Positions 11,910 to 24,429 of a DNA stretch of 64,000 bases are shown here, one piece after another; position 1 is the stretch's first letter, and each line of letters begins with the position of its first letter. Source of the DNA: Gnetum montanum (taxonomy: Eukaryota > Streptophyta > Gnetopsida > Gnetales > Gnetaceae); NCBI GenBank assembly GCA_015680685.1, contig MNCI01007769.1:101475-165474 (forward strand). The letters run 5' to 3'. A program made the position numbers and the translations under genes. The notes under the pieces are model-generated. The model worked only from the letters and a program-made list of their open reading frames with translations, was not told the origin of the DNA and did no database searches.

Positions 11910-12734
11910 TGATGCACCGCAATATTGCGTACACGATATCGCATTCGCGATATCGCATCCACCCCTACAATATTGTGTATGTGATATTGCAGCCCGTAGC
12001 AATGTCTATAAATAAGACGTGGCTTTCCCTATATTAGGCATCTAGACTTAGACCTTCGCCAAACTATAGTAGTTTTACCATTCTAGAGTTAGAATAATTT
12101 CCATGTGCCCATAGTAGGAGTCTTAAAGTGAATGGATCTTTATCCGAGCAAATTGTACCTAAGCACACATTTGTGTACAACAATAAAGATAAAATTTCTA
12201 ATACACCATGCAGCTTGTGGACTAAGCTAAATAGGAATTAATTATTGTTAAATGTTTAAATGCTTTACTAGATAATTAAATATTTCTCAACCCTTGACTC
12301 TCCTAGTTAAGTGCATTCAGTACGATCACTTCAAGCACATGTTTAACACTTGGTAACCCAGTAATGAGTAGCATTTGGTAATCCCAACAGTGTTGCACTG
12401 GTTCAGGGTATGTGTGGTAAGTGGGAACAGATACTAGTGTTAGGACAATTAGAACTTATTTAGTGAATAGATAATGAAATTTAGTCACTTATTATCTTCA
12501 CCTTCCCCTATTAGCATAAGCCATTAAAAAGATAAAATATATAAAAATCATACACCTCAAGATTACTTAACCATACAATCATGAAAATACAAGTAAGTTT
12601 GGGAAGACATCAATTGATTAACCTTAAGTGTTCCATTAGGGTGCGTAAGCACTTAGTCCTTGGAGTTCGATTGAATCATGCGTGAGACGCTCGTATTCCT
12701 ATGGTTGAGTGTAGGGATACCTCGCCACTCATCA
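11910..12734 (+). repeat. 3' LTR of element A
   Basis: This LTR is 825 bp, the same length as the 5' copy. Its U3 holds perfect palindromes GCAATATTGC (11919-11928) and GCGATATCGC (11947-11956). The TATA box CTATAAATAA lies at about 12006-12015. It ends CTCATCA and is followed by the target duplication ATAGT. Confidence 0.9.
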
Positions 12735-12859
12735 ATAGTGGTTTCTTATAAAAATTTGAACACAATTATATAAGACACAAAATCCAGGAAGCTCATGTAA
12801 TTCCCAAAGGTGGTGGCTCCTCCATCAGTCACTTCCCTTTCTCACTAGGCTTCTAATAT

Positions 12860-15310
12860 TTATAATAGTTGAGGAGTGCCTACAACTTTTCTTCTTCTAC
12901 CCTTGAATTCCATATGTCTAGGCTACTAAACCAATGTGTTCTAGCACTAGTATGTCCCAAGGGCATGGTAGCTATGGAAACATTGTGTTTCCCTTCATGT
13001 ACCAAGCCATAAATTTTTATTGCTCTTCTTTGAATGCCTTGGCCTTTTCTTTAAACTCATGATAATCTATGAGTATCTTGGTCAAGTTTGAAGCAACATC
13101 CTTCTATCCATGGTAGCAAACTTTAACTATCTCAGGTTCTAAGTTTGCAACATGAAGTTTCTATGAAGCAACTTTTCTATTAAAAAACTCTTTCTCATAT
13201 AAAACATATGTGGTCACTACTTATTTCTCTAGCTCACTTTTAGACCAACCTATTTTTTAACATGGTAAGGCTGGCATATCTGAGGTTATCCTACACCATG
13301 TATTCCTTCAAATCCTTGATCTATAGGTCTTTATTCTTTACTTTCGCCTAATGGACTAGTGCATAACTATCTAGTATTGGTTGCTAATTAGGATTTTGTG
13401 CTGAAATGGATCTGATATAGTTCTTGGCCATTTGAATTTCTTTTTTTTTATCTACTTGCACATGCATATTTGGTCCTAGAAGTGTTCTTTTAACTTCTCA
13501 TCTTTCTTCGCCTCATTCTACCACATGCTTATTCTAATTATAGACTTCTATCATATGCTATGGACCTCCTCCATTAAGGATATTTTCTTTTCCCTAGCCA
13601 ATCTATTGATATCCTAGTGAACCCTCATTAGTTGTTCTCTCAACTAACAAACACTTTCTTCCATAACATTCTTTTATTTTTCAATGGTAGTCAACCATGA
13701 GTTCTCTACAATGAGCTATTTATTTTCCTCCTGCATGGTGGTCAATGCCTTCTTCTATGCGAAGGATTGTACATTATCAGCAGAAGCATTCCAAATTACC
13801 TTCTCCTTTTGTAGCTTGGTAGCTTTATTTTCCTCAATCAATTTGTTTAGCTACTTTTTTTAGAATGAGTCTAGCTAGTTAGGCACAAGAAATCAGGCAA
13901 GGTCCCATCTTTGAACTCTTAGGCCAACTAGCTCTTGTTGAAAATGTTTCACATTTTCTTCTGCATGTTCCACCCTAACCTTAGCCATGACTAGCTTTCC
14001 TTTGGTGGCTATGAGATCTGATTGTGTTGCAATGACATCACTAGGTATTTCAAACAAGGTGGTCATCACTTACCTTATCTACATTAATTGATCTACCACA
14101 TCTTCATGTGCTGTAGGAGTTATCAAAGACCCAACAAGCATTTGTGCATATTTGGTCCCAATTAGATCTACTAGGGGCATAATAGGCATGTTGAATGTTT
14201 CCTTGATATGATCCATTATTACTTCTGTTGTGCCTGCAACATCCTGATGTTTCATTACAACCATTGTGGCACCTTCTCCCATTTCAAGCATCACTTGGAA
14301 GGATGTGGCATTACAAAATATTTATCTAGACTACTAGGATTATCATCATAATTGTAGTGACACCTATCATCTTATTGAATTGGCTAAAAAAATGGGCTGC
14401 ACCTCATCTAGGACTCTGAAGAGGCTAGATTCCTCTCTTCTTCCTCAACTAAGTGTTTCAACAATTTTTTGTAAATGGGTCATTGCTGTCCTATAGTATT
14501 GTGATGATGGTGGTGAAGCTTATGTTTCATGATGTAGTTCAGGCTCTCATTCTATTTCTTTTTCTAGTTTTGCTTCCTTCTCTAGTTCTTGCTCCTCACC
14601 AAGGTCTTCCTTTGGTGTTGCAAGTTTGAGAATTTCTATAAAGGAGGCATTCTAAGCCTTCTTGCAAACATTTTTTGTGTAACCTAGGATTCTAGTGTGG
14701 TTGCATAGCTTTCTCATTAGGCAAGGAAATGGAAGTATTAGCTTTCCTACCTTTCTCTCCTCAAATCACCTCTGAATCGATTTGCAGTATAACTGGGAAG
14801 CTTGGGTGCATATTTTCCCATTAGGATGGCACTTCCCTTAGTTTCATAGGTTGAAATCCTATTAAGCATTTTGGTTGGGAAGAGATGATACATGCCTATC
14901 TTGAAGTATGTCCTCTCTTCTAGAGTCAATTCATTATACATCTTATCATCCTCGCCATATGCCCACTTTAGCCACAACTTTCTGGTGTCAGGGTCAAATA
15001 TTATAGATAGATGGGATAACATATCCCCCTTATTTGGTAGATTGATAGCATCCATGATTACTTTGACCAATAATAAGATATTGAATCCACAAATGTTTAT
15101 AGTGGTATCTTCCTCTTTGTTGTGCTAGAATTGATATGTTTCTCTAAGATACCACTTACCATTGTCTGAAAGAATTGGCCATAACTGTAATGCCTAGAGT
15201 TGTGTTAATAATTTTATGACCTTAGTTTCATTAAGTTCTTTAGTTCATATGATTGCAGAGTTAGAAAAATTTTTAGAAAAATGCCCAAAAATTGTCTATC
15301 TTCTTTTACT
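12860..15310 (-). pseudogene. ORF X of element B: plant transposon-type domain plus coiled coil, broken
   Basis: On the minus strand, the best preserved part (15070-14747) reads as about 107 residues without a stop. It is followed by KLILPFPCLMRKLCNH near 14720-14680. The pattern of a helical segment, then SAILMG, then an LPFP-x-L-x-x-LC end resembles the putative plant transposon protein family found beside gypsy elements (recalled; not searched). Downstream come a GEGA..VVM segment (14294-14079) and a heptad-rich coiled coil (about 13870-13560) in which nearly every stop falls where glutamine would fit. ORF X of G is a clear homologue. It sits in the env-like position of Athila elements. 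Its function is unknown. Confidence 0.55.
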
Positions 15311-15659
15311 ACCTTATATAGCTTGTTCCTTTTTCCTTATGTGTGTCTTATTATGAAAATTATGGTCTCTTGGGTGGATAAATTAAGGTTTTGGCACTAC
15401 CATGACTAATTTTTCGCTATAACAGTTATGATTTTTAACATTCATACCACTATAATACCCTCTAGGTGATAGAAAGTTTTGCAAAATTAGCACAAGTTTC
15501 TCACATGAGCACCTCCCATGACTAACTTGAACACTCTAGGTTCAAATAGGATTAAATGACATGGAAATAAAAGCTATAAAGAGCTAAATATTGCAAGTAG
15601 AAGGTGGTTGTGTAGAGCTCTTAGTTGCAAATGAAAATTTGAAAAACTTCCTTAGCTGT

Positions 15660-15790
15660 AAATGAAGAGAATGAAGTGTGGGCACCATGAGGGTTGTATA
15701 TATAGGTTTTTTATGACCTAATATTGGGTATCTGACGTTGTGTCTCACTCGATATCAAGTCCTCAATATCAGGGTCCATGGATTTGTATC
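15660..15790 (-). promoter_or_regulatory. Internal promoter-like cluster upstream of ORF X (element B)
   Basis: On the minus strand, inverted AATATTGGGTATC/GATATC words (15790-15720) are followed by CCTATATATAC at about 15695-15685, then about 375 bp to the start of ORF X homology. The order of words then TATA then ORF X also occurs in K and G, so it is probably an inherited internal promoter rather than a chance match. Confidence 0.45.
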
Positions 15791-17149
15791 TAATGAGGGT
15801 ATTGAGCATGAGAAACTAAGCTCTAGGATTGGTTGGAAGGTTTTAGCTTAGGTCCATAGTTCAGGGCTAAGTAGACAATTAGTTGTAGGAACTGGAAGTG
15901 TTACAAGGTGGAGTCATTAGCATAAAAATATTTCGGAGATGCAAGAAAAGAGGTTTTAACCCAATGTTGTGGAATGTATTAATTTACATGATAAGGAAAA
16001 TCATGAAATTTAACAATGAAGTGCTTGGAAGGTTTAGAATGATGTTATTATGTTAAACAAGTACAAGTCACAAAAGTTACACAAGTGGGTTCTCCCTAAA
16101 GTAGGCTCCAGCCTATGATGCCCTTGTATAACCACACATAAAAATGTCCATAGGCACTAAAGTGATTGAATGCAATGCATACCTATGCAACAAAACACAC
16201 ATGTGAAAATCACTAGTTTGAGATACTAACTCTATGTTAAACAAAACCACAAGTTAGGATCATACAGGCAACGAGATGAGATGGATTGTAGAAAGGATTG
16301 CAGAAATCAAGACATGAGGTTTCTTTATATAGGCATAATAAATCCTTATGTGTTATTAATGGTTAAGTAATCATTAGCCCTTCTTTCTACGATTCAAACC
16401 AAGTCCAAACCACATTTCAGGGACATCGCATTATTTCATCCTAGTGACTAACAACCATAATACTATCATAGTTGCAAGGAGTAACATCACTTGGCATTTT
16501 GTCCAAGGGATGATTTTATTTGTGGCACTTTTTTTTCTTTTTCCTTATGGGTGGTCTAAGAAGCTACCAGCATTTAGACATGCATACATGTCTTTCTAGT
16601 GGAACCCTAAAAAATTTATACAGTGCCTTGTTATGTGACTCTTCCATTTTTTGTTATATCTACAAGGATATAATTATAACTAAAGCAATATGATAGAACA
16701 TACATAGGCGGCCAAAGAGAATTCAAAAATCCTCTTGATGTCACACCCTTTACATTTCCCCTTGGTTCTTCACTCTTTTTCTTAGACATAATGATTATGG
16801 ATTTATTTTTAGGTTGGATGATGAAAAAGAATATCATCATGACTAGAGAAAGAACCACTTATTAATGCAATTAGTGGATGGATGATGTGGTCTCATTGTT
16901 TGAATAATCAGTCTCTTATGACTTAATAACATAGATAAAACCTCACCTCAATGGGTTACATGATCATTTTATTCACAAGTAAGATTACAATAGTAAAGGA
17001 AACAAAGAACAAAAATAAAAAATGAAGAAAAGTTAAAAAATAGGAAAAATTGTATCAAGAATTAAGAAAATGAAAAAAAAATTATAAAACAAAAATATGA
17101 AAAAGACTTATTAATTTTGAAGCTAGAATGGGGGGTTTCCCCCACAACC
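15791..17149 (-). other. Noncoding block between gag and ORF X of element B
   Basis: No gene is visible. The minus strand repeats the post-pol landmarks of K: GAACCAAGGGG..GGTGTGACATCAAG near 16770-16730, a paired ATAAGTGGTTC/ATGATATTC stretch near 16860-16810, and GGGCATCATAGGCTGGAGCC near 16120-16100. An A-rich stretch lies at 16980-17110. Protease, RT and integrase are absent at the position where G carries them. Confidence 0.5.
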
Positions 17150-19560
17150 AAACATTTATCCATGACAAGGATTAATAAGTAGATAGATAGGATTCATAAA
17201 TGTATAAAACATTGGTAACCATTCATTTCCAAGACGTTGGGTATCTTTTGGTGTTGTAGCAACTAGGTAGACAAATTGTTAGTCACACACTTGATTGTTA
17301 AATGTATGGTGGGTCAAGGTATGAGGTGTAGTAACATTTTGGATGCTTGGCCCATGATGGCACCCTTGATCATGATACAGTATGCATGGATTTTTTTGTC
17401 TTCCCACATTGTTAGATTCATTGTTTGGACTTACGATTGGAGTAATGATGGATGATGGCCCCTATGTATGATTAGAGGAAATTAGTTGTGTAAAGGAAGG
17501 CATTGCACTAGATTGGCATTATGCTAGTTTAGATGATGTGGTAGGTCCATGAGTGTTTTGCTTCCACCTATGGCCCTTCATAAAGAAAGGATGTTTTTGA
17601 GTTTGTAGTGGGAACCTACTCGTATTAGCAATTTCATGCACATTCATAGCATAAGTGGCATTCGATTTTTGATATTATGGTGTTGAACCTTCTTGTGTCA
17701 TTGGTGCTGGCATGTGATGAACTAAAGTATGAGAATATTGGGGGTAGGATGGATGATAAGAGGCATGAGGTGGTGATCCTTTAGGTAGAATTAGTTAGAG
17801 AAACAACGTATTGAACATAATATCCATGCTATTTTGACTAATAAGAAGGATAGAGTTGATTTGTTGGTGGTCTCCCCCACAACTTTGGTTGTTGCCATTA
17901 TAGTTGATGATAGTGTTAAGGCTAGTAATAAGTCCCCTTAGGATAATACTATTGGTTATGGAACTATCTATAATTATCATGTGGGAAAGGAAATCTCCTA
18001 GGCATGTGCTTTTCCACAAACTTGGGATTTAATGCACCTATTTAATACTCATGTAGATGCAACAAGAATAGAAAATGGCTATTTGGGTGGTCCTATATGC
18101 AAATGTAACATCCATTATCCTCATTTGTGATTGAGCCTATAGCCTCACTTTCTTCAGCCATTTTTCTTGTTTGCCAAAAAGTATTTCTAGCTATGTCTTG
18201 GTTTTGTATCCTTTGTTTATTGTGATCACCTAGTTAGTTTTCATGATCTTCTCCTTAATCATCTCAATGATAGTTGTAACATTTTCAAATATCCATTCTA
18301 ACATCTTACTAAATGTTTCTTCAAGTTCATCAATAGACTCTGTATTGGCAAGGTTCGTTGCAGGATCAGCTTATCAAGAGTGGTCTATTTCTTCTTACTA
18401 TAGATATGGATCTCATTCTATTAAAGAGTTGGATCCCACTGATATTTATTGACATTCTCCCATTTTCATATCTATCCTTCCTCTTTTCCACACACTTGAT
18501 TAGCTATTAGATCTGATGGGTTTGTAGCTTGTATAATTGATCTGGGGCATACATCCCAAGGGTCTCTCTTATTTCATTCAAAATCCCATCTATGATGCGG
18601 AAAAGTTTCCTTTCCTCAGAGAAACAATGGCTTGGGCATCTATTCAATAGGAAATAATATCTATCTAAGGTCATGTCCAAGGGTTCATCTTGTTCTTACT
18701 TCCATCCTTGGATCTATCTCCTCAAGATGGACACCCTTGCATAGGTTTGGTATTTCTCATTGAAGAGTTATGACATTGTGGACCATCATTAGATTAAATT
18801 TGGTTTTAACAATCTATACCACATTTTATCTCTATCAATTAGTATCCTAGGAAAGAGATTAAGATTTTTTCACTGACTTTCAATGTTCTACTAGGCATAG
18901 GCATCATGTAAGGCTTGTATATGATGTTGTGGATATAAATCATAGCCTCTTGCAAATTTTGGAATATTATTGATGTCAAGCCTAGGTAGGTGACTCTCTT
19001 TGTGATTCTTGCAAGATATCTTAACTACCTTAGTGATCTACATTAGGATTTTAATGGAAAACAAGGTTTCATCATCATCAGATAGGTTGTGAGGGAAATT
19101 CCTATTCAGTTAGTGATGGTGATTTTTCCTATGTTCATGTTGATGACCATGAGTGTTCCTATGGGTTCAATTTTTATTTTTATTCTAATCCTATAGTGGA
19201 GCTTTATCTTCATACGTATGTTCATCTTCATCAAAACTATATGTTAAAGAGGAAGAGAAATATGAGAAACTAGAAGGATTGCTATGGATTCTATGGTGTT
19301 CCCCAGGGTCCCTTGATTTATCATTTCTTAGTCTTGAGGAGGTCTTACGCCGTGAGACCTCCCCTATTGTAGGACATAGTTCATCTCCTCTAGGGTTCTT
19401 TGATTTAGAGGAATGTAGTCTTTGAGTAGTGTTACGGTGGTCATGAACATTTGAAATCCATGCATGAAGTTGGTCACTGAAATTTTCTTCATCATATATC
19501 TTATTAGTTATCTAATACATGTTTTCACTATAAAATGCATTATTACTTCTTTGTGAAAGA
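17150..19560 (-). pseudogene. gag: gag remnant of element B
   Basis: The minus strand near 18830-18560 translates to a Ty3-type gag core matching A: LFNEKYQTY, PLDMTLDRYYFLL and ETLGMYAP line up with LFNDKYKMY, PLDATMGRYYALL and RTLGTYAQ of A. The C-terminal linker (about 18019-17795) also matches the linker of A, with a shared asparagine-rich, GGDHQQ/GGCHRQ segment. TAG and TGA stops break it. The frame ends before any protease motif. Confidence 0.65.
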
Positions 19561-19671
19561 GATATTATTTTTGGTTTTTGGTGTATGTGATTTAATATTT
19601 TCTAAAAGATAGATCGTGGATGTGTTTATAGTGATCGTTTATATTATAACTAATCTAGATAACTAGCACCA

Positions 19672-19689
19672 TCCTCAACAATGCTACCA
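19672..19689 (-). other. Primer binding site of element B
   Basis: On the minus strand TGGTAGCATTGTTGAGGA follows the LTR end by one base. Against the tRNA-Asp 3' complement TGGCGCCGTTGCCGGGGA all but one difference are C-to-T or G-to-A. Confidence 0.65.
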
Positions 19690-19690
19690 A

Positions 19691-20562
19691 TGATGAGCAA
19701 CAAAGTACCCCTACTTCCAACCATATGAATTAGGTGTTCAAGCATAAATCAATGGAATTCTATGGATGGGACTAGTTGTGCATCCAAATCATTATTCTTT
19801 GATCATAGTTCACTCTCTTTCCACTTGGACTAGTGGTAGCTTTATTAGGTATGGTTTAGTCCATAGTGAGGTATATGATGTTGTCTAATCCTATGCTACT
19901 CCTCATAATAATAAAGAGAGGAATTAATTAAGTTAATGAATAATAGAAAGTAAAACCTAAACTTTCCTACATGTGATGAGTATACATTCCTAATCATTTG
20001 CACATGCCTTGGACTTCATATAACCACCATTGGAATTTCCAAGCATATGTCACTAGGCTTGCCAAACAATACACTACTACGTTACCAAATAATTACACTC
20101 AAGTGCTCATGATTAACCATACTCATTCCAGTTAATGATAGAAATCATAAATAACAATAAATGGAAACATTACCTAAGTAAAATAGTAGATAATTAAACA
20201 ATTAAACAATTCAAATCAATAATAATCTAAGTGGATTCTATAATGATGGAAGTAATTATGATCTTTATTTCCAATCATGTAATGTGTCCAAGTATGTCAC
20301 ACTCAAATAAGAATTTTGTAAAATCACAAACATCACACTGTGGGCATGCATTGGGAATAACAAAACTAGAAATTAACAATCTATGAAAAAAATAATTAAA
20401 ATCTGAATCTAAAGCTATCTTTCAATTGTGCACCCAAGTGTTGTATTTATAGGATAGCATGGAAGAGATAATATTGAATATCTAACATTACTTCTTGTGA
20501 CCCAATAGCAAGGCTCTGATATTAGATATTTGATATCAGAGCTAACAAATCATGACTCATCA
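19691..20562 (-). repeat. 5' LTR of element B (872 bp)
   Basis: It pairs with 5481-6369. The plus strand starts TGATGAGCAACAAAG and ends CATGACTCATCA. TATA on the minus strand is the reverse of TATTTATAGG at 20444-20453, with GATATT/AATATC words beside it. Confidence 0.8.
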
Positions 20563-20839
20563 AAATCCTAGAATTTTAGGCTTCTATTCATAGTAGTCAA
20601 AGGTAAAAATTTTGAGATTTGGTAATTTTCCTAAGAAAGAATGGAGCAAAAAATCAAAATCCAAGATGGGAATAGATAAAGAAGGTTGTAAGAATTATTT
20701 CAAGTATTTCCAAACCATCTATGGGAGAACAATCTTCATCAATGGCTCACAAGTATTAATTTTTACCTTTCCTTATCTAACATTTTTCTAGCCCATGTAT
20801 GTTAGAATTTCTAAATTTCAACCGCATAGATTGATTATT
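20563..20839. other. Unassigned flank of element B
   Basis: No gene, repeat or element boundary is visible in these 277 bases. Confidence 0.4.
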
Positions 20840-21560
20840 TAAAACACCACAAAGAAAATGCATTTTGCAATCTTTTTTGGCATTGTAATCTGCACCCCTA
20901 CACTTGAGGCTAGATGTTCTTTGTAAAATTGTGAGGTTCAAAGCCCATGAGCTACAATTTCACACTTCAACTTTTGGGGCTGAAAGTTTCCCCATAAGTT
21001 TTTATAGACTTGCTTCCTAGGTAGAAAAAGTCATATCACCTCTATATTTGGAATTGGGAAGGTATAAAATACCTTAGGAACTGCTAAATTTGGCATATTC
21101 ATGGGTTTTATGTGTGCCATAATCTCAACTATGTTCGAACCACCTACGCCCATCATTGGTAGTGTTGGATTTTCATGTTCTTAGCAATTCCCAACATAGT
21201 TTCTACAAAACCTAGTGGAAAAATGCAAGAGTTATGCTTAATATTAGAGAAAAATGCTCGGAAAGGAAATGAAATAGAGCTTGAGAATAAAGAAATGCAC
21301 CACCCCAGAATTGGGGAGTATAACATTTGCTTAAATAGGAGGTGAGAATGGTATGTGGCATCAAGTAGGCACAGTAGCAGTGTAGTAGTGTAGTCATAGT
21401 CTTTGGGATGGCTAAGACATAAAGCTAGTAGCTGCAATGGAGGCTAAACCTACTAGGTTGGCTATTGCTACATTCTGTAGGTGGAATGGTAGACTACATT
21501 CTGGTAATTTCCAAGGTGTGAAGCTCGAATGATCAGACGTATGAGTGACACGAATGCTCA
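20840..21560 (+). repeat. LTR-like fragment (plus orientation), same family as the LTR of element D
   Basis: It begins TAAAACACCACAAAG, a decayed version of the TGAAACACC start used by LTRs of this lineage. The stretch 20870-21160 then matches the start of D's LTR read on the minus strand from 36803. Shared words are CCATGAGCTACAAT followed by ACTTCAAC, ATAAAAAC/TATAAAAT and TTCATGGGTTTT. The end of the fragment is not defined, and sequence after about 21560 changes orientation. Confidence 0.45.
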
Positions 21561-22851
21561 GAATGCTCAATGCTTTTTTGATTTTCCAACCCCTATAGTG
21601 CTGGTCTTTAGTGTATCTACAAGACTAGGTTTAGTGTGAAACATGGATTGAGCACCATGTGGCATGGGTGCCATGTGGCATCAGCATAGATGGGGTTACA
21701 AAGACATGTCACACTCTCACAAGAGTAGCAATGTGTTACGCTTTGAAGCATAGCAATGGATTCCCAAAGACTACTAAACTATGACCATACTACCTAGATT
21801 GCATGTGCTAGAGTCTAAAAAACCATAATGTACCTACAAACAATGTCAAAATAATGCAACTTGGAGTCTACACTCTAGGACTACATATTCCCCTCTTTCG
21901 AGTAGGGTTGAGCATATAGACAATTTTTGGGATTAATTGGGGGTGCAAAAGAAAGGAAAACTATTGATCTTGGCTACTGGAGGAATGTCAAAGTTGAGAC
22001 GAATGTTAATGCAAGTCTTGTGGATGATATCAGAGGCTTTTCTTAGTTTCAAGCTAGGTATGCTCTAGAGCATAGCACAACACTTTGTGAAATTTTACAA
22101 AATTTTGATCTTTCACATTGCTTACATTGGCTATGATAGAGATCATAGCAAAGCATAATAGGGACACTTAGCTAGATTTTGATAAAATATACAGTCTTCC
22201 TTCATGGCACACTAGCTATGCTCTAGGACATAGTGGGATATGTAGCCTTAAAAGTTAGGAAATGTGCCAAATGTGTCTTCTATGTCAAGCTAACTAGACA
22301 GATCCTTATCCAACACTAAGGAAAATTTGGGCATTGAAACCTATTTCACACTTGCTATGTTGTAGAGTATACCAGCTTGAAAGATAGAAAATTTGCCAAA
22401 CTATTTTGTCCATCTTGAGCACTTTTGAAAAACTCTAGCCTAGTACTTGGGTGAACTGGTGGCTAGGACATGTGTCAAGTTGGGTACATTGGGAAGCATA
22501 GCAAGCATGATAGCTCAAGAGATAGGAAATTTGAAAAAAAATTTCATCCATCCCAAGCAACCCTTGACCACCTCTAGCTTGACACTTAGGCAAACTAGCC
22601 ATGGAAGTGTGTGCTATGCTAGGTACGTTGGGGAGCATAGTAGGTAGACCCAAAGTGTAGCAAGATAGTTAGAATAAATTTCATGAAACTATGACTAATA
22701 CTTAGAAACCATTGTGAAAAATAGGGCTCAATGTATGCTACACTGGCTACACTATAGTGCATAGCACTAGACTTATAAAACATTTTCCAAGTTTTGACAC
22801 TTAGAAAAATTTGCTATTGAATTATAGAAGCCAAAAATTGGTGGTGTTTAA
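21561..22851 (-). repeat. LTR (minus orientation), Tat-like family
   Basis: Read on the minus strand it starts TTAAACACCACC at 22851, right after a polypurine tract. It contains the family phrases TTTCTAAGTGTCAAAAC and GGCAAATTTTCTA found in the LTRs of C, and repeated GCATAGC/GCTATGC words. The inner end is not resolved, because it runs into the oppositely oriented fragment at 20840-21560. Confidence 0.5.
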
Positions 22852-23945
22852 TGGGCCCATCTTTGTTGACGTTTGGAGGATTAATCCAAGAGATGTCAAC
22901 AAAGAATATGAAACACCATAGTGAACATGATACCAATGCCACTCATGAATTCCTAATTAGACAACACTTCACTATGCCTGAGAGTGCTTAAAGGGAATAG
23001 AGTATGCTGGAAATAGGTTAGGGAGATGGGTTAAGGAACAATGGAAGAAGAGGATGTTCATTGTAGGTGTAGCTCTAGGATGTAGCATTATGATGGTTTG
23101 TCACCAAAGCTTGATCCCTCATTGAAGTGCTTGAGAAGGAGTTAGCATGCAAAGGTGGCCTACCCTTAGGATTTTGACCTCTCATTGAAGTGCTTGTGAG
23201 ATGGTCAATCTAAGGTTAGACCAGTTGTGAAAAAATACCTGCGCCACTTTACATGGGCATTTGTTTTGTCTCATATTTTTTCTTTTCCTTTTGGTTTTAT
23301 TTTGTTTTTGTATTTTTCTCTTTTCTCTCTTTTTCTTTTTCTTTTTGGCTTTTTCTTTATTTTGTCTTACAAAGCAAACTATGCACCACTTAACAAAATT
23401 TGCTTAGAGGAAATTGAATCACATCTATAGGATAGGTGTTTCCTCCCTAGGATGAGTTATGTTAAATTCATTTGGGATTTTGACCAACCCACAAAGGGTT
23501 CCCATGGGACAAGTTGCATTACATTTAACATGGGTTCTACAATTGACTGTAGGAAAGGTTCCACTTGCATTAGAAAAGCTTGTCAGAAGTATGGGAGAAT
23601 ACAAGATCAAGAGGTAGAGGTGAATTTGCTAGAGGGGCAGTAGGAAAGTGCACTCTGAAGTAGCTTGGTGATTCAAAGTGAAAACGTCAGAGTGGTGTGG
23701 TGCCTTGCTACCATGATGGAGTGCACTGCTTAAACAACATCACAGAGGCTTCATCCTGGAAATGCAACATACAAAAATCATGAAAAGCAACCACCATGTG
23801 AGATGAAGGTGAAGTCTTGTTTGCAAGGTTATTGCAAGGGCCATGAGTAATGTGTTAGTTGTAGGTGCATGCAATGTCTAAAGCAGGAAGGATAGTGTAG
23901 GCATTGATGGGGCTAGCCTCCAAAAGCTCTAGTAGCCATTGATGG
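22852..23945 (-). other. Polypurine tract and 3' noncoding region of the element behind the 22851 LTR
   Basis: On the minus strand CAACAAAGATGGGCCCA (about 22868-22852) precedes the LTR, matching the tracts of C and D. The sequence to its right resembles 36820-37880 of D in order, including the block near 23690-23830 (CACCATGATGAGT-like words). No integrase follows, so the element is truncated. T-rich low complexity lies at 23265-23370. Confidence 0.5.
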
Positions 23946-23949
23946 GCTA

Positions 23950-24095
23950 CATTCTATAAAGACGTCTTTTTATGATGAAGACATATTTTCCTAATGAAAG
24001 ACGTTTGTTATTTCTCAAAGACGTCTTTGCCTATGAAGTCTTCAATTCAACAAAGTCATCTTCTATTTCTTGAAGATGTCTTTGTTTACTTTCTT
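23950..24095. promoter_or_regulatory. AAAGACGTCTTT palindrome cluster
   Basis: Two perfect 12-bp palindromes AAAGACGTCTTT (23958-23969 and 24017-24028) lie with partial copies (AAAGACGTTT, GAAGACATA, GAAGATGTCTTT). This density resembles the U3 word clusters of the other LTRs, so it may mark the 3' LTR of element G. LTR ends could not be fixed. Confidence 0.4.
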
Positions 24096-24429
24096 CATCC
24101 TTTGAATTCATTATTCTTTGTCCATAGCCTTGCTTAATTCAAGTTCTTGTCCTACAAGCATAATAGTTACAAAGACATGAAAACAACCTTATCTTTCATT
24201 TTCTTAACATTTTGACATACCAAAACCCAAAGGTCTAGAAATAGGATCAAGTTGTTTATAAAATTTTAGGAAGTATGAAACTAATAAGTAATTTCTAATT
24301 AACTACAATAGAAAATTAACTTTGAGTACCATGTTATAACATATTCAAGTTATTATAATGAGTTGAACATTATATAAAACATCTAGACTATAGATAAAAT
24401 TTTGGTAGATGTTGGTTAGATAAAATGGA

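Larger units (their letters stand above)
6508..12734 (+). mobile_element. Element A: complete Athila-like gag-protease retrotransposon lacking RT and integrase
   Basis: This is a full insertion with identical-length LTRs (825 bp each) and a perfect 5-bp target duplication ATAGT (6503-6507 and 12735-12739). The LTR ends form a 7-bp inverted repeat, TGATGAG/CTCATCA. A tRNA-Asp-like primer site follows the 5' LTR, and TCATGGGGGTA precedes the 3' LTR. The coding part is a single frame for gag and protease. After protease it continues into a tail resembling the extreme C terminus of integrase in G, so RT, RNase H and most of integrase were removed by one deletion. It would have needed enzymes from a partner element. 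Confidence 0.88.
5481..20562 (-). mobile_element. Element B: Athila-like retrotransposon with gag and ORF X, split by element A
   Basis: Two minus-strand LTRs (5481-6369 and 19691-20562) bound this element. The flanks are AAACC on the left and AAATC on the right, a target duplication with one C-to-T change. Reading on the minus strand: LTR, tRNA-Asp-type primer site, gag, a noncoding block shared with K, A and G, a TATA cluster, ORF X, and the 3' LTR. Protease, RT and integrase are absent. Element A sits inside it (6508-12734). Removing A rejoins a 3' noncoding stretch that matches the one in K, which supports the nesting. Confidence 0.75.

Noticed and set aside
20563-20839. Host gene fragment between elements
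   Set aside because: No splice-consistent exon or protein similarity recognisable.
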